NCBI GenBank assembly: GCA_047518265.1
Contig: JAKZRG010000004.1
Coordinates: forward strand, 124,001-188,000
DNA: 64,000 bases
Origin: Oceanospirillum sp047518265
GTDB lineage: Bacteria; Pseudomonadota; Gammaproteobacteria; Pseudomonadales; Halomonadaceae
Direction: 5' to 3'
Each line of letters starts with the position of its first letter. Positions within the stretch are counted from its first letter, which is position 1. Of the stretch, positions 52,213 to 61,406 are shown in pieces. The notes beneath the pieces are model-generated. The model was not told where the DNA came from and ran no database searches. It worked only from the letters and a program-made list of their open reading frames with translations. The position numbers were made by a program, and so were the translations under genes.

Positions 52213-53592
52213 ATGACAGCTCCAGCTTCAATTTTCCGGGCCTATGATATTCGTGGTGTGGTAGGGGATACCCTAACCGAAGCCGGTGTACAGCAGATTG
52301 GCCAGGCCATTGGCAGTGAAGCGGCGGCTAGAGGCGATCAAACCGTCGTTGTTGGCCGTGATGGACGTTTGTCAGGCCCTACCATTAGTGCGGCACTGAT
52401 TCGCGGTATACGGGCGGCAGGGGTTGATGTGATAGATGTGGGTATGGTGCCGACACCTGTACTCTACTTTGCGGCTATTTTACTGGAAGGTACCAACTCT
52501 GGCGTTATGGTAACCGGTAGCCATAACCCGCCGGATTATAATGGCCTAAAAATTGTTTTGGCTGGTGAAACCCTGCACGGCCAGTCTATTACCGATCTGC
52601 ATCGCCGTATTGTGGACAATGATCTGGCTGTTGGTGATGGTGGTTTACGAGAGCAAGATGTTAATCAGGCTTATCTGACCCGTATTCTGGATGATGTGAA
52701 ACTGAGTCGCCCACTAAAGGTGGTTGTGGACTGCGGTAATGGCGTTGCCGGTTATATTGCTCCTGGCTTAATTGAGCAGTTAGGTTGTGATGTGATCCCT
52801 ATGTACTGCGAAGTGGACGGTAACTTCCCTAATCACCATCCTGATCCAGGTAAGCCCGCTAACTTGGTAGATATGATCGCTAAAGTTAAAGAGACCGGTG
52901 CTGATCTGGGGTTGGCTTTTGATGGTGATGGTGATCGCGTGGGTGTTGTTACTCAAACCGGTCAGATGATCTATCCCGATAAGCTGATGATGCTATTTGC
53001 TGAAGATGTTTGTCAGCGCAATCCCGGTGCTAAAATTATCTTTGATGTGAAGTGTACGGGTAATCTAGCTACCGTTATTGAACAAGCCGGTGGTGAAGCC
53101 GAGATGTGGCAAACCGGCCACTCTCTGATTAAGGCGCGAATGAAAGCTACAGGTGCTGCTCTAGCTGGTGAGATGAGCGGTCATATCTTCTTTAAAGAGC
53201 GTTGGTTTGGCTTTGATGATGGTCTGTATGGCGCAGTACGTCTGTTGGAAATTTTGGCCGCGTCGGGTCAGGATGCCGATAGCCTGTTTGCTCAATACCC
53301 AGAAGATATCAGTACACCTGAATTGAATATTCAGGTCACAGATGACAATAAATTTGAATTGGTACGTCGTTTAGCGGAAGAAGGTCAGTTTGGTGATGGC
53401 AATATCAATCAAATTGATGGTATCCGTGTGGATTATACCGACGGCTGGGGCTTGTGCCGTGCTTCCAATACAACCCCTATGCTCGTACTAAGATTTGAGG
53501 CGAAGACGGAACAGGCGCTGGATCGCATTCGTAGCACTTTTGTGGATGAATTAGAAAAAATCCAGCCAGGTCTTGAGCTGGAAGCCCATTAA
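52213..53592 (+). CDS. algC: Phosphomannomutase/phosphoglucomutase
   Basis: A 459-residue hexose-phosphate mutase of the AlgC type. The phosphoserine loop is TGSHNPPDYNG, the metal loop FDGDGDRVGVV and the sugar-binding loop GEMSGHIFF. It supplies mannose-1-P and glucose-1-P for exopolysaccharide and LPS. The ATG at 52213 with AGGA 9 bp upstream is chosen over a GTG 6 bp earlier. Downstream of dut as in Pseudomonas. Confidence 0.95.
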   Translation: MTAPASIFRAYDIRGVVGDTLTEAGVQQIGQAIGSEAAARGDQTVVVGRDGRLSGPTISAALIRGIRAAGVDVIDVGMVPTPVLYFAAILLEGTNSGVMVTGSHNPPDYNGLKIVLAGETLHGQSITDLHRRIVDNDLAVGDGGLREQDVNQAYLTRILDDVKLSRPLKVVVDCGNGVAGYIAPGLIEQLGCDVIPMYCEVDGNFPNHHPDPGKPANLVDMIAKVKETGADLGLAFDGDGDRVGVVTQTGQMIYPDKLMMLFAEDVCQRNPGAKIIFDVKCTGNLATVIEQAGGEAEMWQTGHSLIKARMKATGAALAGEMSGHIFFKERWFGFDDGLYGAVRLLEILAASGQDADSLFAQYPEDISTPELNIQVTDDNKFELVRRLAEEGQFGDGNINQIDGIRVDYTDGWGLCRASNTTPMLVLRFEAKTEQALDRIRSTFVDELEKIQPGLELEAH

Positions 53593-53663
53593 TTTAAGCC
53601 GTAGATCTCGCTTATTCAGTGGGATCTACCGCCTTATAGATGCAAGAAATAACAGGATAAACC

Positions 53664-54563
53664 ATGACTGCAAACACTGAACATGCCATTGAAGTGGTAA
53701 AAGTTCTAAGTGAGGCTCTGCCTTATATTCAACGCTTTTCTGGCAAGACCATCGTGATCAAGTACGGCGGTAATGCTATGACGGATGAGGATCTTAAAGC
53801 CTCTTTTGCCCGTGATATTGTGTTGATGAAAGAAGTGGGTATCAATCCTGTTGTTGTGCATGGCGGTGGCCCACAAATTGGCGATCTGCTGGATAAGCTA
53901 AAAATTGAATCACGCTTTGTAAACGGTATGCGTGTGACCGACAGCGAAACCATGGATGTGGTTGAGATGGTGTTAGGGGGACTGGTCAATAAAGAGATTG
54001 TCAGCTTGATCAATCAATCTGGTGGTCGTGCTGTGGGTCTGACCGGTAAAGACGGCGGAATGATTCAGGCTACTAAGCTAAAAGTAACGCACAAAACCCC
54101 TGAAATGACGGCACCGGAAATTATCGATATCGGCCATGTGGGTGAAGTGGCTCAAGTCAGTACTGATGTACTGGATATGCTAGTACACAAGGATTTTATT
54201 CCTGTTATTGCCCCCATAGGTGTTGATGCCGAGGGGCGTTCTTATAATATTAATGCTGATCTGGTTGCGGGCAAGGTTGCTGAAGCGCTACAAGCAGAAA
54301 AGCTGATGTTATTGACCAATGTGGCGGGTTTACAGGACAAGGGTGGTGATATTCTGACTGGTCTGAGTACTCAGCAAGTGGATGAATTAATTGAAGATGG
54401 CACCATTTATGGTGGTATGCTACCTAAGATTGGTTGTGCGCTAAGTGCCGTTAAAAATGGTGTGGTTAGCGCCCATATTATTGATGGTCGTGTCCCTCAT
54501 GCTACCCTGCTAGAAGTCTTTACTGATGCAGGTGTGGGTACCCAGATCACCAATCAAGATTGA
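53664..54563 (+). CDS. argB: Acetylglutamate kinase
   Basis: A 299-residue arginine-biosynthetic kinase. Nucleotide- and substrate-binding motifs are KYGGNAMTD, VVHGGGPQIG and NINADLVAGKVAEAL. The N-terminal helix (TANTEHAIEVVKVLSEALPYIQ) is the type found in arginine-inhibited, hexameric enzymes, so feedback control is probable. It follows algC. Confidence 0.96.
   Translation: MTANTEHAIEVVKVLSEALPYIQRFSGKTIVIKYGGNAMTDEDLKASFARDIVLMKEVGINPVVVHGGGPQIGDLLDKLKIESRFVNGMRVTDSETMDVVEMVLGGLVNKEIVSLINQSGGRAVGLTGKDGGMIQATKLKVTHKTPEMTAPEIIDIGHVGEVAQVSTDVLDMLVHKDFIPVIAPIGVDAEGRSYNINADLVAGKVAEALQAEKLMLLTNVAGLQDKGGDILTGLSTQQVDELIEDGTIYGGMLPKIGCALSAVKNGVVSAHIIDGRVPHATLLEVFTDAGVGTQITNQD
54363..54374. promoter_or_regulatory. 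SlmA-binding-site-like palindrome
   Basis: CTGAGTACTCAG matches the SBS consensus GTGAGTACTCAC at 10 of 12 positions, both mismatches being at the ends. It lies inside argB, 353 bp before slmA. Confidence 0.35.
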
Positions 54564-54610
54564 TTTAGCCTTCACCAGAGTGACTCAGTGCAGGCTTTAA
54601 TAAGATGAGT

Positions 54611-54702
54611 AATACCCTTCCCGATAACTCCTGATAATGAAACATCAGGAGATAGAGATCACTTCCATACAATGGGGGGATTCTTTATCGGGATAGGTAT
54701 AA
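54611..54702. repeat. Dispersed palindromic repeat, copy D (long form)
   Basis: A 92-bp segment with terminal inverted repeats AATACCCTTCCCGATAA and TTATCGGGATAGGTATA (14 of 17 complementary). Inside is a second hairpin, CTCCTGAT/ATCAGGAG. It shares the TTATCGGGAT(T/A)GGTAT end with copies A-C. It fills most of the argB-slmA gap. Confidence 0.68.
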
Positions 54703-54726
54703 GACCGCTGGCAACTTGGAATCTTT

Positions 54727-55344
54727 ATGACTCAGGCAAATGAGCAAAAAACACCGAAAATATCCCGTAAGGATCAGATCTTACAAGCATTAGTCCATAT
54801 GCTGGAAAAGAACCCTGGTACTCGGATAACGACCTCAGCATTGGCAAAGGAAGTGGGATTATCGGAAGCTGCGTTATATCGCCACTTTGCCAGCAAAGCA
54901 AAAATGTTTGAAGGTTTGATTGAGTTTATTGAGGATGCGGTCTTTTCCCGTGTCAATCGCATCTTACAAGATGAGCCTCAAGCGGTTTATCGTTGTGAGC
55001 ATATTCTGACATTGATGCTGGCCTTTGCGGATAAAAACCCGGGTTTATGCCGCATTCTGACCGGTGAAGCTCTGGTGGGAGAGGATATACGCCTGCGCAG
55101 TCGTATTTCTCAGTTTTATGAGCGACTGGAGACTCAGGTAAAACAGATTCTTCGAGAAGCTGAAATTCGAGATCAGATGAAAACGGTTATGCCAGTTCCG
55201 GTGACCGCTCAATTATTGACCTCTATCGTTGAAGGTCGTATCCAGCAATTTAGTCGAACAGGGCGTTCACCTGTCGATAATTGGCCTGAACAGTGGGCCT
55301 TTTTGGCAGATGATCTGTTAAAACCCGTTTTAGTGGGTGTGTAG
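54727..55344 (+). CDS. slmA: Nucleoid occlusion factor SlmA (TetR family)
   Basis: A 205-residue TetR-fold protein that blocks FtsZ assembly over the nucleoid when bound to its sites. The helix-turn-helix TSALAKEVGLSEAALYRHF and the whole N-terminal half match SlmA/Ttk. Its place after dut-algC-argB is conserved in gammaproteobacteria. Confidence 0.94.
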   Translation: MTQANEQKTPKISRKDQILQALVHMLEKNPGTRITTSALAKEVGLSEAALYRHFASKAKMFEGLIEFIEDAVFSRVNRILQDEPQAVYRCEHILTLMLAFADKNPGLCRILTGEALVGEDIRLRSRISQFYERLETQVKQILREAEIRDQMKTVMPVPVTAQLLTSIVEGRIQQFSRTGRSPVDNWPEQWAFLADDLLKPVLVGV

Positions 55345-55534
55345 TCTTCGATGACTAAACACCTAAAAATGCTCTACAAAAATTTCATATTCCTCGCCTC
55401 GCTGGTCGGGGAATGAAATATGTTTGTTTAGGTATATAGCGCTATAGTCTTGATTGTAACTTTTTGTTTCGCATGGCAGCAAAATTGCTATTAAAATAGT
55501 TGCTATTAACTTGTAAAGACACAGGACTCCCGAT

Positions 55535-56806
55535 ATGCCACTTGAGAGCAGAGCCCCTAGATCCAGACTGCTGGTGGTTGATAACTCGGTCTTTTTCCGA
55601 GATGTTTTAGCAGAGACCCTGCGAGGTACAGTTAAGGCCCTTGCCGTTGATTCTGTTAAAAGTTGTCAGGAAGCCCAGAACTTATTAGAGCAGTATAAAG
55701 ATCAGTATTTAGCGGTGGTCAGTGGTTTAATGCTGCCTGATGCTGAAGAAGGGGAGATGTTGGATGTTGCCCTTAGTCATCATATACCGGCTATTGCACT
55801 GACCAGTTCACTGGATGCTGATACTCGGCAGAAGGTGATGGATAAAGATGTTATCGATTATTTCTTTAAGGATCAGGATGGTTTGCAGGATGTGGTCAAT
55901 CTTGTGTCCCGATTATTACGTAATGAACATCATAAAATCCTAGTTGTAGACGACTCGCCTACTTACTGTACCTATTTAAAAGTTCTGCTACAGCGTCAGC
56001 ATTATCAGGTTATTACTGCCTTTACCGGTGAAGAGGCCGTGGATCTCTTGGCCCGCGACAATGATATTTCCATGATTCTTCTCGATTATCAGTTACCTGG
56101 TATGAGCGGCTATGATGTGATTCGTCGTATTCGTAAGCAATTTTCTTCCGCTCAATTGCCTGTTATTGGCGTCTCAGGTCAGATGGATCAGCAGATTCCT
56201 GCTCAGATTCTAAAGTGCGGTGCTAATGACTTTATGTATAAAGGCTTCACGGTCGAGGAGTTCTACAGCCGCATTAACAATATGATGGATTTGTTGATCA
56301 GTGTTCGAGAGTTACAGGATGCGGCTTATAAGGACTTTTTGACGGGGTTACATAATCGTCAGTATTTTTACCCCCATGCTAATACCTTGATAAAAGAAGT
56401 CGACCAAAAAGGTTTAACCATGGGTTTAGCCATGATGGATATCGACTTTTTTAAGAAGGTAAACGATACCTATGGCCATAATGCCGGAGATGAGGTTTTA
56501 CGGGGTATTGCGAATGCCTTACAAGAGCATATTCGTTCGGATGACCTTTTGATCCGTTTAGGTGGTGAAGAATTCTGTGTTGTATTTACGGATATGCCAG
56601 AAGATATGATGGTTCAGCGCTTGGAAGTGGTACGTAAGTCCGTAGAAGCAACGATGATCGAGTGGGAAGATAAAACCTTGAACGTCACCATTAGTATGGG
56701 TTTAAAAGTACGTGAAGGTGAGGTTTTGGACGATCTGTTAGATGCTGCAGATAAAGCCTTATACATTGCAAAGGAGAGTGGGCGTAACCAGTTGGTTGTA
56801 GCCTAA
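55535..56806 (+). CDS. Two-receiver response regulator diguanylate cyclase (PleD-like)
   Basis: A 423-residue regulator. The first receiver (about 10-128) lacks the phosphoacceptor Asp, having Gly in VVSGLMLPD. The second (about 134-255) is complete (VVDDSP, ILLDYQLPGMSG, YKGF). The GGDEF domain has an intact GGEEF motif and MDIDFFKKVNDTYGH, so it should make c-di-GMP. No inhibitory RxxD site is obvious just before it. No kinase is adjacent. Confidence 0.92.
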   Translation: MPLESRAPRSRLLVVDNSVFFRDVLAETLRGTVKALAVDSVKSCQEAQNLLEQYKDQYLAVVSGLMLPDAEEGEMLDVALSHHIPAIALTSSLDADTRQKVMDKDVIDYFFKDQDGLQDVVNLVSRLLRNEHHKILVVDDSPTYCTYLKVLLQRQHYQVITAFTGEEAVDLLARDNDISMILLDYQLPGMSGYDVIRRIRKQFSSAQLPVIGVSGQMDQQIPAQILKCGANDFMYKGFTVEEFYSRINNMMDLLISVRELQDAAYKDFLTGLHNRQYFYPHANTLIKEVDQKGLTMGLAMMDIDFFKKVNDTYGHNAGDEVLRGIANALQEHIRSDDLLIRLGGEEFCVVFTDMPEDMMVQRLEVVRKSVEATMIEWEDKTLNVTISMGLKVREGEVLDDLLDAADKALYIAKESGRNQLVVA

Positions 56807-56821
56807 TTACTTTTTAGTTTT

Positions 56822-56850
56822 AAAAATGCCCGGAATATCCGGGCATTTTT
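56822..56850. terminator. Bidirectional terminator between the cyclase and RND genes
   Basis: AAAAATGCCCGG pairs perfectly with CCGGGCATTTTT between convergent genes. Confidence 0.88.
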
Positions 56851-56890
56851 CTTTGTAGGTTAATAGCGGCACGCAACTTATGTCATCGCC

Positions 56891-59800
56891 CTATGTATTC
56901 TGTGTTCTATCCAATGCTTTAATACGCGCAGGGGCAAAGGTGTAGTACATCACGGGAATCACTAATAGAGTTAACAAGGTTGAAACCGTTAGGCCAAAAA
57001 TTAAAGCGATGGCTAAGCCGTTAAAGATAGGATCATCCAGAATAAACAAAGCGCCTATCATGGCCGCCAGAGCTGTCAGGATAATGGGCTTCGCTCTGAC
57101 AGCACCGGATTGAATCACGGCTTCCTCAAATGCCATACCTTCTCGCAATTGCTGATTAATAAAATCCACTAACAGAATCGAGTTACGCACAATAATACCG
57201 GCTAGAGCGATCATGCCGATCATAGAGGTCGCGGTAAACTGAGAGCCCAACAGAGCATGACCCGGCATGACTCCAATCAGTGTTAAAGGTATTGGTGTCA
57301 TAATAATCAGCGGGACTCGATAAGATCGGAACTGTGCCACGACCAGCATATAGATCAGGATCATGCCTACTCCGTAAGCAATGCCCATATCTCGGAAGGT
57401 TTCATAGGTTACCTGCCATTCACCGTCCCACTTTACGGAAGGAACCAAAGGCCATTCAGGTTGCTGAATAAAGAACTGCTCTAGGGGCATATCGTTAAAT
57501 AAAGGCTGCTCTCCAAGTTGACCAATAAGGTCAAACATACCGTATAGCGGGCTATCCAACTCTCCGGCCATATCCGCAGTGACAAAGGTGACCGGTAAGA
57601 GATCTTTATGATAAATGGTCTTTTGCCACTGACTTTCAATTAAGGTAATTAATTCTGATAGAGGAATCAGTTGCCCTTCTCTACTGCGTACTTTTAGGGT
57701 GAGAAATTGTTGTAAATTGCTTTTATCTGCTTCGGTCAACTCTAAGCGAATCGGCAGAGGGTATTTCACATTGGCATTGTGTAGATAGCTAATATCTTCA
57801 CCGTTTAAGGCTGTGGACAATGCTGAAACAATACTTTGTTGAGAGACTCCCATAATAGCGGCTTTCTGACGATCAATACGTAGTAGGTATTTTTCACTGG
57901 GTGTTTCGATCATATCGTCGACATCAACAACGCCGTCGGTTTGTTCCAGACGTTTGCGTAATGCTTTGGCAGTATCTGTCATAAGTTGATTATCTGCCGC
58001 ATATATCTCGGCCACTAAAGGGGCTATGACAGGTGGACCTGGTGGTACTTCAACAATCTTAATATTGGCGTGATATTTTTTACCTATTGCCTGAAGAGGG
58101 GCTCGAATGGCTAAGGCGATTTCGTGGCTCTTGCGTTCACGGTGTGATTTATCCACAAAGTTAACTTGGATGTCACCACTGTGAGGGTCTTTACGCAGAT
58201 AATATTGTCTAACCAGTCCGTTAAAATTAATCGGAGCGGCTGTCCCTGCATAGGTTTGATAATGGGTCACTTCCGGGACATTTTGTAAATATTCACCCAG
58301 TTCCAGTAAGACTCTTTGAGTTAGCTCGACAGGCGTACCTTCCGGCATATCTACAATAATCTGTACTTCAGATTTGTTATCGAAGGGTAGCATTTTTAAT
58401 ACAACGGACAGTGTTGCGGGTAATGCAGCAGCGGCCAGTGTTAAACCAATAATCACGACACTCAGCAAAATTCGCATGCTTCGGCCCTTCTTCTCTCGTA
58501 GAAAAGGCGTTAGTAGGACTCGGAAAAAACGCAATAAACCAGGGCTGCCTGCGGAGTGATCTTCAATATTTTCTGCTTTAGAGTCTTTAGCCTGATTATC
58601 CGATGAGCTGTGTTTTAGCAGCTTAAAAGCCAGCCATGGGGTGACCACAAAGGCGATGATCAGTGAGATCAGCATACCCATGCTGGCATTGATAGGAATA
58701 GGGCTCATATAGGGGCCCATCAGGCCAGTGACAAAAGCCATCGGCATTAGGGCGGCGATAACGGTAAAGGTCGCCAGAATAGTTGGACCACCCACTTCAT
58801 CTACCGCTAGAGGAATCGCTTCCTGTATAGACTTGCCGCCTATGCTCAGGTGTCGATGGATATTCTCCACCACCACAATGGCATCATCGACTAAGATGCC
58901 GATAGAGAAGATCAGAGCAAAAAGGGATACCCGGTTCAGAGTAAAGCCATAGGCCCATGACGCAAATAGAGTGATCATTAGGGTGATAACAATTGCCAAG
59001 CCTACAATCAGTGCCTGACGCCAGCCAAGAGTCGCTAATACCAATAAAACCACGGAGCCTGTGGCAAAAATTAACTTAGATATTAGGGTGTTTGATTTAT
59101 TATTGGCCGTTTGACCATAATCCCGGGTGACCGTGACTTGCACACCATCAGGAATGGCGATGTTTTTTAATTGCTCCAAGCGACGGTTAATGCTTTGGGT
59201 AATATCAATGGCGTTTTGTCCGGGCTGCTTGGCGATGGCCAGAGTAACCGCAGGATATAAGGAGTGGCTGAGGGGCTCTAAGTGGTGTGTTTCAGAGCTA
59301 TTAAACGCTGGGCCTAATCCCATAAAGACACTTTGTTCTGGAGTATCAGGTCCTAGGCGAATATCTGCCACATCCTGCAGATAAACAGGGGCGCCATTAT
59401 TTAGACCAACAACCAATTGAGAAACGTCTTGTATCGAGCTTAAGAATTCCCCTGTCTGGATAGGAATCACCTGATTATTTTGGACAACCTGGTTATCACC
59501 ACTGGCCATATTACTGGCCTGTAATGCATTACGAAGATCCTCAAGGCTTAAGTTAAAACCAGATAACAGGGTTGGATCTAACTGCACATGTACGACATTA
59601 TCGGGGCCGCCCAGTGTGTAGATATCACGAGTCCCCTTGATGCGCTTCAGCTCAACTTCCAAATTGTGGGCGATCTTTTTTAATTCATGGCTGGCAATAT
59701 CAGGATTATCGGACCATAGGGTTAAGCTCATGATAGGCACATCATCAATACCCATTGGCTTAATCAAGGGTTGAGAAACCCCTAGATTTTTGGGTAGCCA

Positions 59801-60178
59801 GTCCTGATGAGATTGCACCTGATTATACAGTCTAACAATGGCTTCCTGACGGGTGATACCCACCTCAAACTGTACGGTTAATACCGACATTCCTGGTCGA
59901 GAAACAGACATCACATGTTCAACCCCTTCAACCTCGGACATAACCTGTTCCGCAGGCGTTGAGACGAGTTGCTCGACCTCCTTGGGCGTGGCACCGGGGA
60001 AGGCCATAAAAATATTGGCAAAGGTGACATCGATCTGAGGTTCTTCTTCCTTTGGTGTAATCAGGATCGCTAATAGTCCTAGCAACATACCGACAATCGC
60101 CAGTAAAGGCGTAATCTCGGTATTTTGAAAGGCTCGGGCGGTGAGGCCTGAGATACCCAGTTTTTTATCCTCATACAT
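56891..60178 (-). CDS. RND-family efflux permease (second pump)
   Basis: A 1095-residue inner-membrane RND transporter, distinct from the one at 33624. It keeps the TM4 Asp pair (GILVDDAIVVVENIHRH) and starts MYEDKKLGISGLTARAFQN. The KEEEPQIDVTFANIFMAFPG segment marks a sub-branch apart from classical AcrB. The central cytoplasmic stretch (SSSDNQAKDSKAENIEDHSAG) is longer than usual. The ATG at 60178 overlaps the adaptor stop by 8 bp. Substrate unknown. Confidence 0.92.
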   Translation of the reverse strand: MYEDKKLGISGLTARAFQNTEITPLLAIVGMLLGLLAILITPKEEEPQIDVTFANIFMAFPGATPKEVEQLVSTPAEQVMSEVEGVEHVMSVSRPGMSVLTVQFEVGITRQEAIVRLYNQVQSHQDWLPKNLGVSQPLIKPMGIDDVPIMSLTLWSDNPDIASHELKKIAHNLEVELKRIKGTRDIYTLGGPDNVVHVQLDPTLLSGFNLSLEDLRNALQASNMASGDNQVVQNNQVIPIQTGEFLSSIQDVSQLVVGLNNGAPVYLQDVADIRLGPDTPEQSVFMGLGPAFNSSETHHLEPLSHSLYPAVTLAIAKQPGQNAIDITQSINRRLEQLKNIAIPDGVQVTVTRDYGQTANNKSNTLISKLIFATGSVVLLVLATLGWRQALIVGLAIVITLMITLFASWAYGFTLNRVSLFALIFSIGILVDDAIVVVENIHRHLSIGGKSIQEAIPLAVDEVGGPTILATFTVIAALMPMAFVTGLMGPYMSPIPINASMGMLISLIIAFVVTPWLAFKLLKHSSSDNQAKDSKAENIEDHSAGSPGLLRFFRVLLTPFLREKKGRSMRILLSVVIIGLTLAAAALPATLSVVLKMLPFDNKSEVQIIVDMPEGTPVELTQRVLLELGEYLQNVPEVTHYQTYAGTAAPINFNGLVRQYYLRKDPHSGDIQVNFVDKSHRERKSHEIALAIRAPLQAIGKKYHANIKIVEVPPGPPVIAPLVAEIYAADNQLMTDTAKALRKRLEQTDGVVDVDDMIETPSEKYLLRIDRQKAAIMGVSQQSIVSALSTALNGEDISYLHNANVKYPLPIRLELTEADKSNLQQFLTLKVRSREGQLIPLSELITLIESQWQKTIYHKDLLPVTFVTADMAGELDSPLYGMFDLIGQLGEQPLFNDMPLEQFFIQQPEWPLVPSVKWDGEWQVTYETFRDMGIAYGVGMILIYMLVVAQFRSYRVPLIIMTPIPLTLIGVMPGHALLGSQFTATSMIGMIALAGIIVRNSILLVDFINQQLREGMAFEEAVIQSGAVRAKPIILTALAAMIGALFILDDPIFNGLAIALIFGLTVSTLLTLLVIPVMYYTFAPARIKALDRTQNT

Positions 60179-61214
60179 CGCTATTGTCCCTCGCGGCATT
60201 GATCTCTTTTAAAACCTGGTTGGGATTAAGAGCGATACGATCTCCTGGAAGTAAGCCTGATAGGATTTCAACGTTATTTTGATCTTGCTTGCCAATGCGT
60301 ACTTGCCTCAATTGGGGTTTATTTTTCTGATTGAGAACATAGACAGCTTGTAGCTCACTGCGAGAAATTAAGGACTGCTTGGGAATATTAATGCTTTGAT
60401 AGCTGGAGATAGGAACGGATATCTTAACCATCATTCCAGGGTATAGATTTGGTTGGTTTCTAGGCAGATCGATGCGAACTTGAAAGTTATGTGTTTTGGC
60501 ATCGGCATAAGGATAAATGGTTAGAGATTGTGCAGGAATAACCTGGTTATTGGGCAAAAGTATCTCTGCCAGTTGGTGTTTACGCACACCTTCGGCATAT
60601 TTTTGCGGTAGGTTAACATTCACTCTTAGTTGTTCTAGATCGATGCCACTCATTAGTGGCGAACCGGGAGCGACAACTTCTCCTTGTTCTACGTGACGCT
60701 GAGTCACGACACCACCATAGGGTGCAATAACCTTAGTATAAGAAACCTGCTTTTGGGCTTCTTTTAATGCGGCATTGGCCTGTCGATAACTGGCTTTTGC
60801 TCCATCCAGTTGGTTTTTAGCTTGATCAAACTGGGCTTGTGACGCCAAGTGTTTCTTATAGATTCCTCTGATACGGTTAAAATTTTGTTCCGCATCTTTT
60901 AGATTCGCTTGTGCAGCTTTACTGGCGGCTTGTGACTGCTCTAAACGTGCCTGCTGTTCACTATCACTGATCTGCAATAATACCGAACCGGGTTGAACGC
61001 TATCATTCACATCATAATAAACAGCGCTAATGGTTCCGGCTGTTTGTGCTGCAACTGTGCTTTTACGGATCGCTTCAATGGTTCCATCTAGGTGAATAGC
61101 TTGGCTACGGGTCTCTGTTTTGAGCGTTAAGGTTTCTAAAGCGATCGCTGGACTTGCCAGCAAATAAAGCAGGCTGGTGATGGACAGCCATTTGGCAGGG
61201 GCAGCTGTAAGCAT
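60171..61214 (-). CDS. RND membrane-fusion protein (second pump)
   Basis: A 347-residue periplasmic adaptor with a signal peptide (MLTAAPAKWLSITSLLYLLASPAIA) and no lipobox. The split lipoyl domain and coiled-coil hairpin (RLEQSQAASKAAQANLKDAEQNF) are present, followed by the beta-barrel domain. Translationally coupled to the downstream permease. As with the first pump, no outer-membrane channel gene is present. Confidence 0.92.
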   Translation of the reverse strand: MLTAAPAKWLSITSLLYLLASPAIALETLTLKTETRSQAIHLDGTIEAIRKSTVAAQTAGTISAVYYDVNDSVQPGSVLLQISDSEQQARLEQSQAASKAAQANLKDAEQNFNRIRGIYKKHLASQAQFDQAKNQLDGAKASYRQANAALKEAQKQVSYTKVIAPYGGVVTQRHVEQGEVVAPGSPLMSGIDLEQLRVNVNLPQKYAEGVRKHQLAEILLPNNQVIPAQSLTIYPYADAKTHNFQVRIDLPRNQPNLYPGMMVKISVPISSYQSINIPKQSLISRSELQAVYVLNQKNKPQLRQVRIGKQDQNNVEILSGLLPGDRIALNPNQVLKEINAARDNSDV

Positions 61215-61279
61215 TTCATAGTCTCCGGCAAGGCGTATTTCTCTGGAACGTATTAATTCACACCCAATATATTAGCTTA

Positions 61280-61294
61280 ATCTAATTATTAGAT
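61280..61294. promoter_or_regulatory. Perfect inverted repeat upstream of the second pump
   Basis: ATCTAAT-T-ATTAGAT is a perfect 15-bp palindrome about 65 bp upstream of the adaptor start codon, in the position of a repressor operator. No regulator gene is adjacent. Confidence 0.5.
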
Positions 61295-61352
61295 AAATAG
61301 TCGATGAACAAAAAATATACAGCAGAGAGAGGAGTCAGTTTTGATAGGCAAT

Positions 61353-61380
61353 AAAAAAGGCCGCTCTAAGGCGACCTTTT
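61353..61380 (-). terminator. Terminator of rpoH
   Basis: AAAAGG(C)CGC pairs with GCG(A)CCTTTT, followed on the minus strand by a T-run, 27 bp past the rpoH stop. Confidence 0.75.
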
Positions 61381-61406
61381 CAATAGAACTATTTTTGTTT
61401 AGCGGG

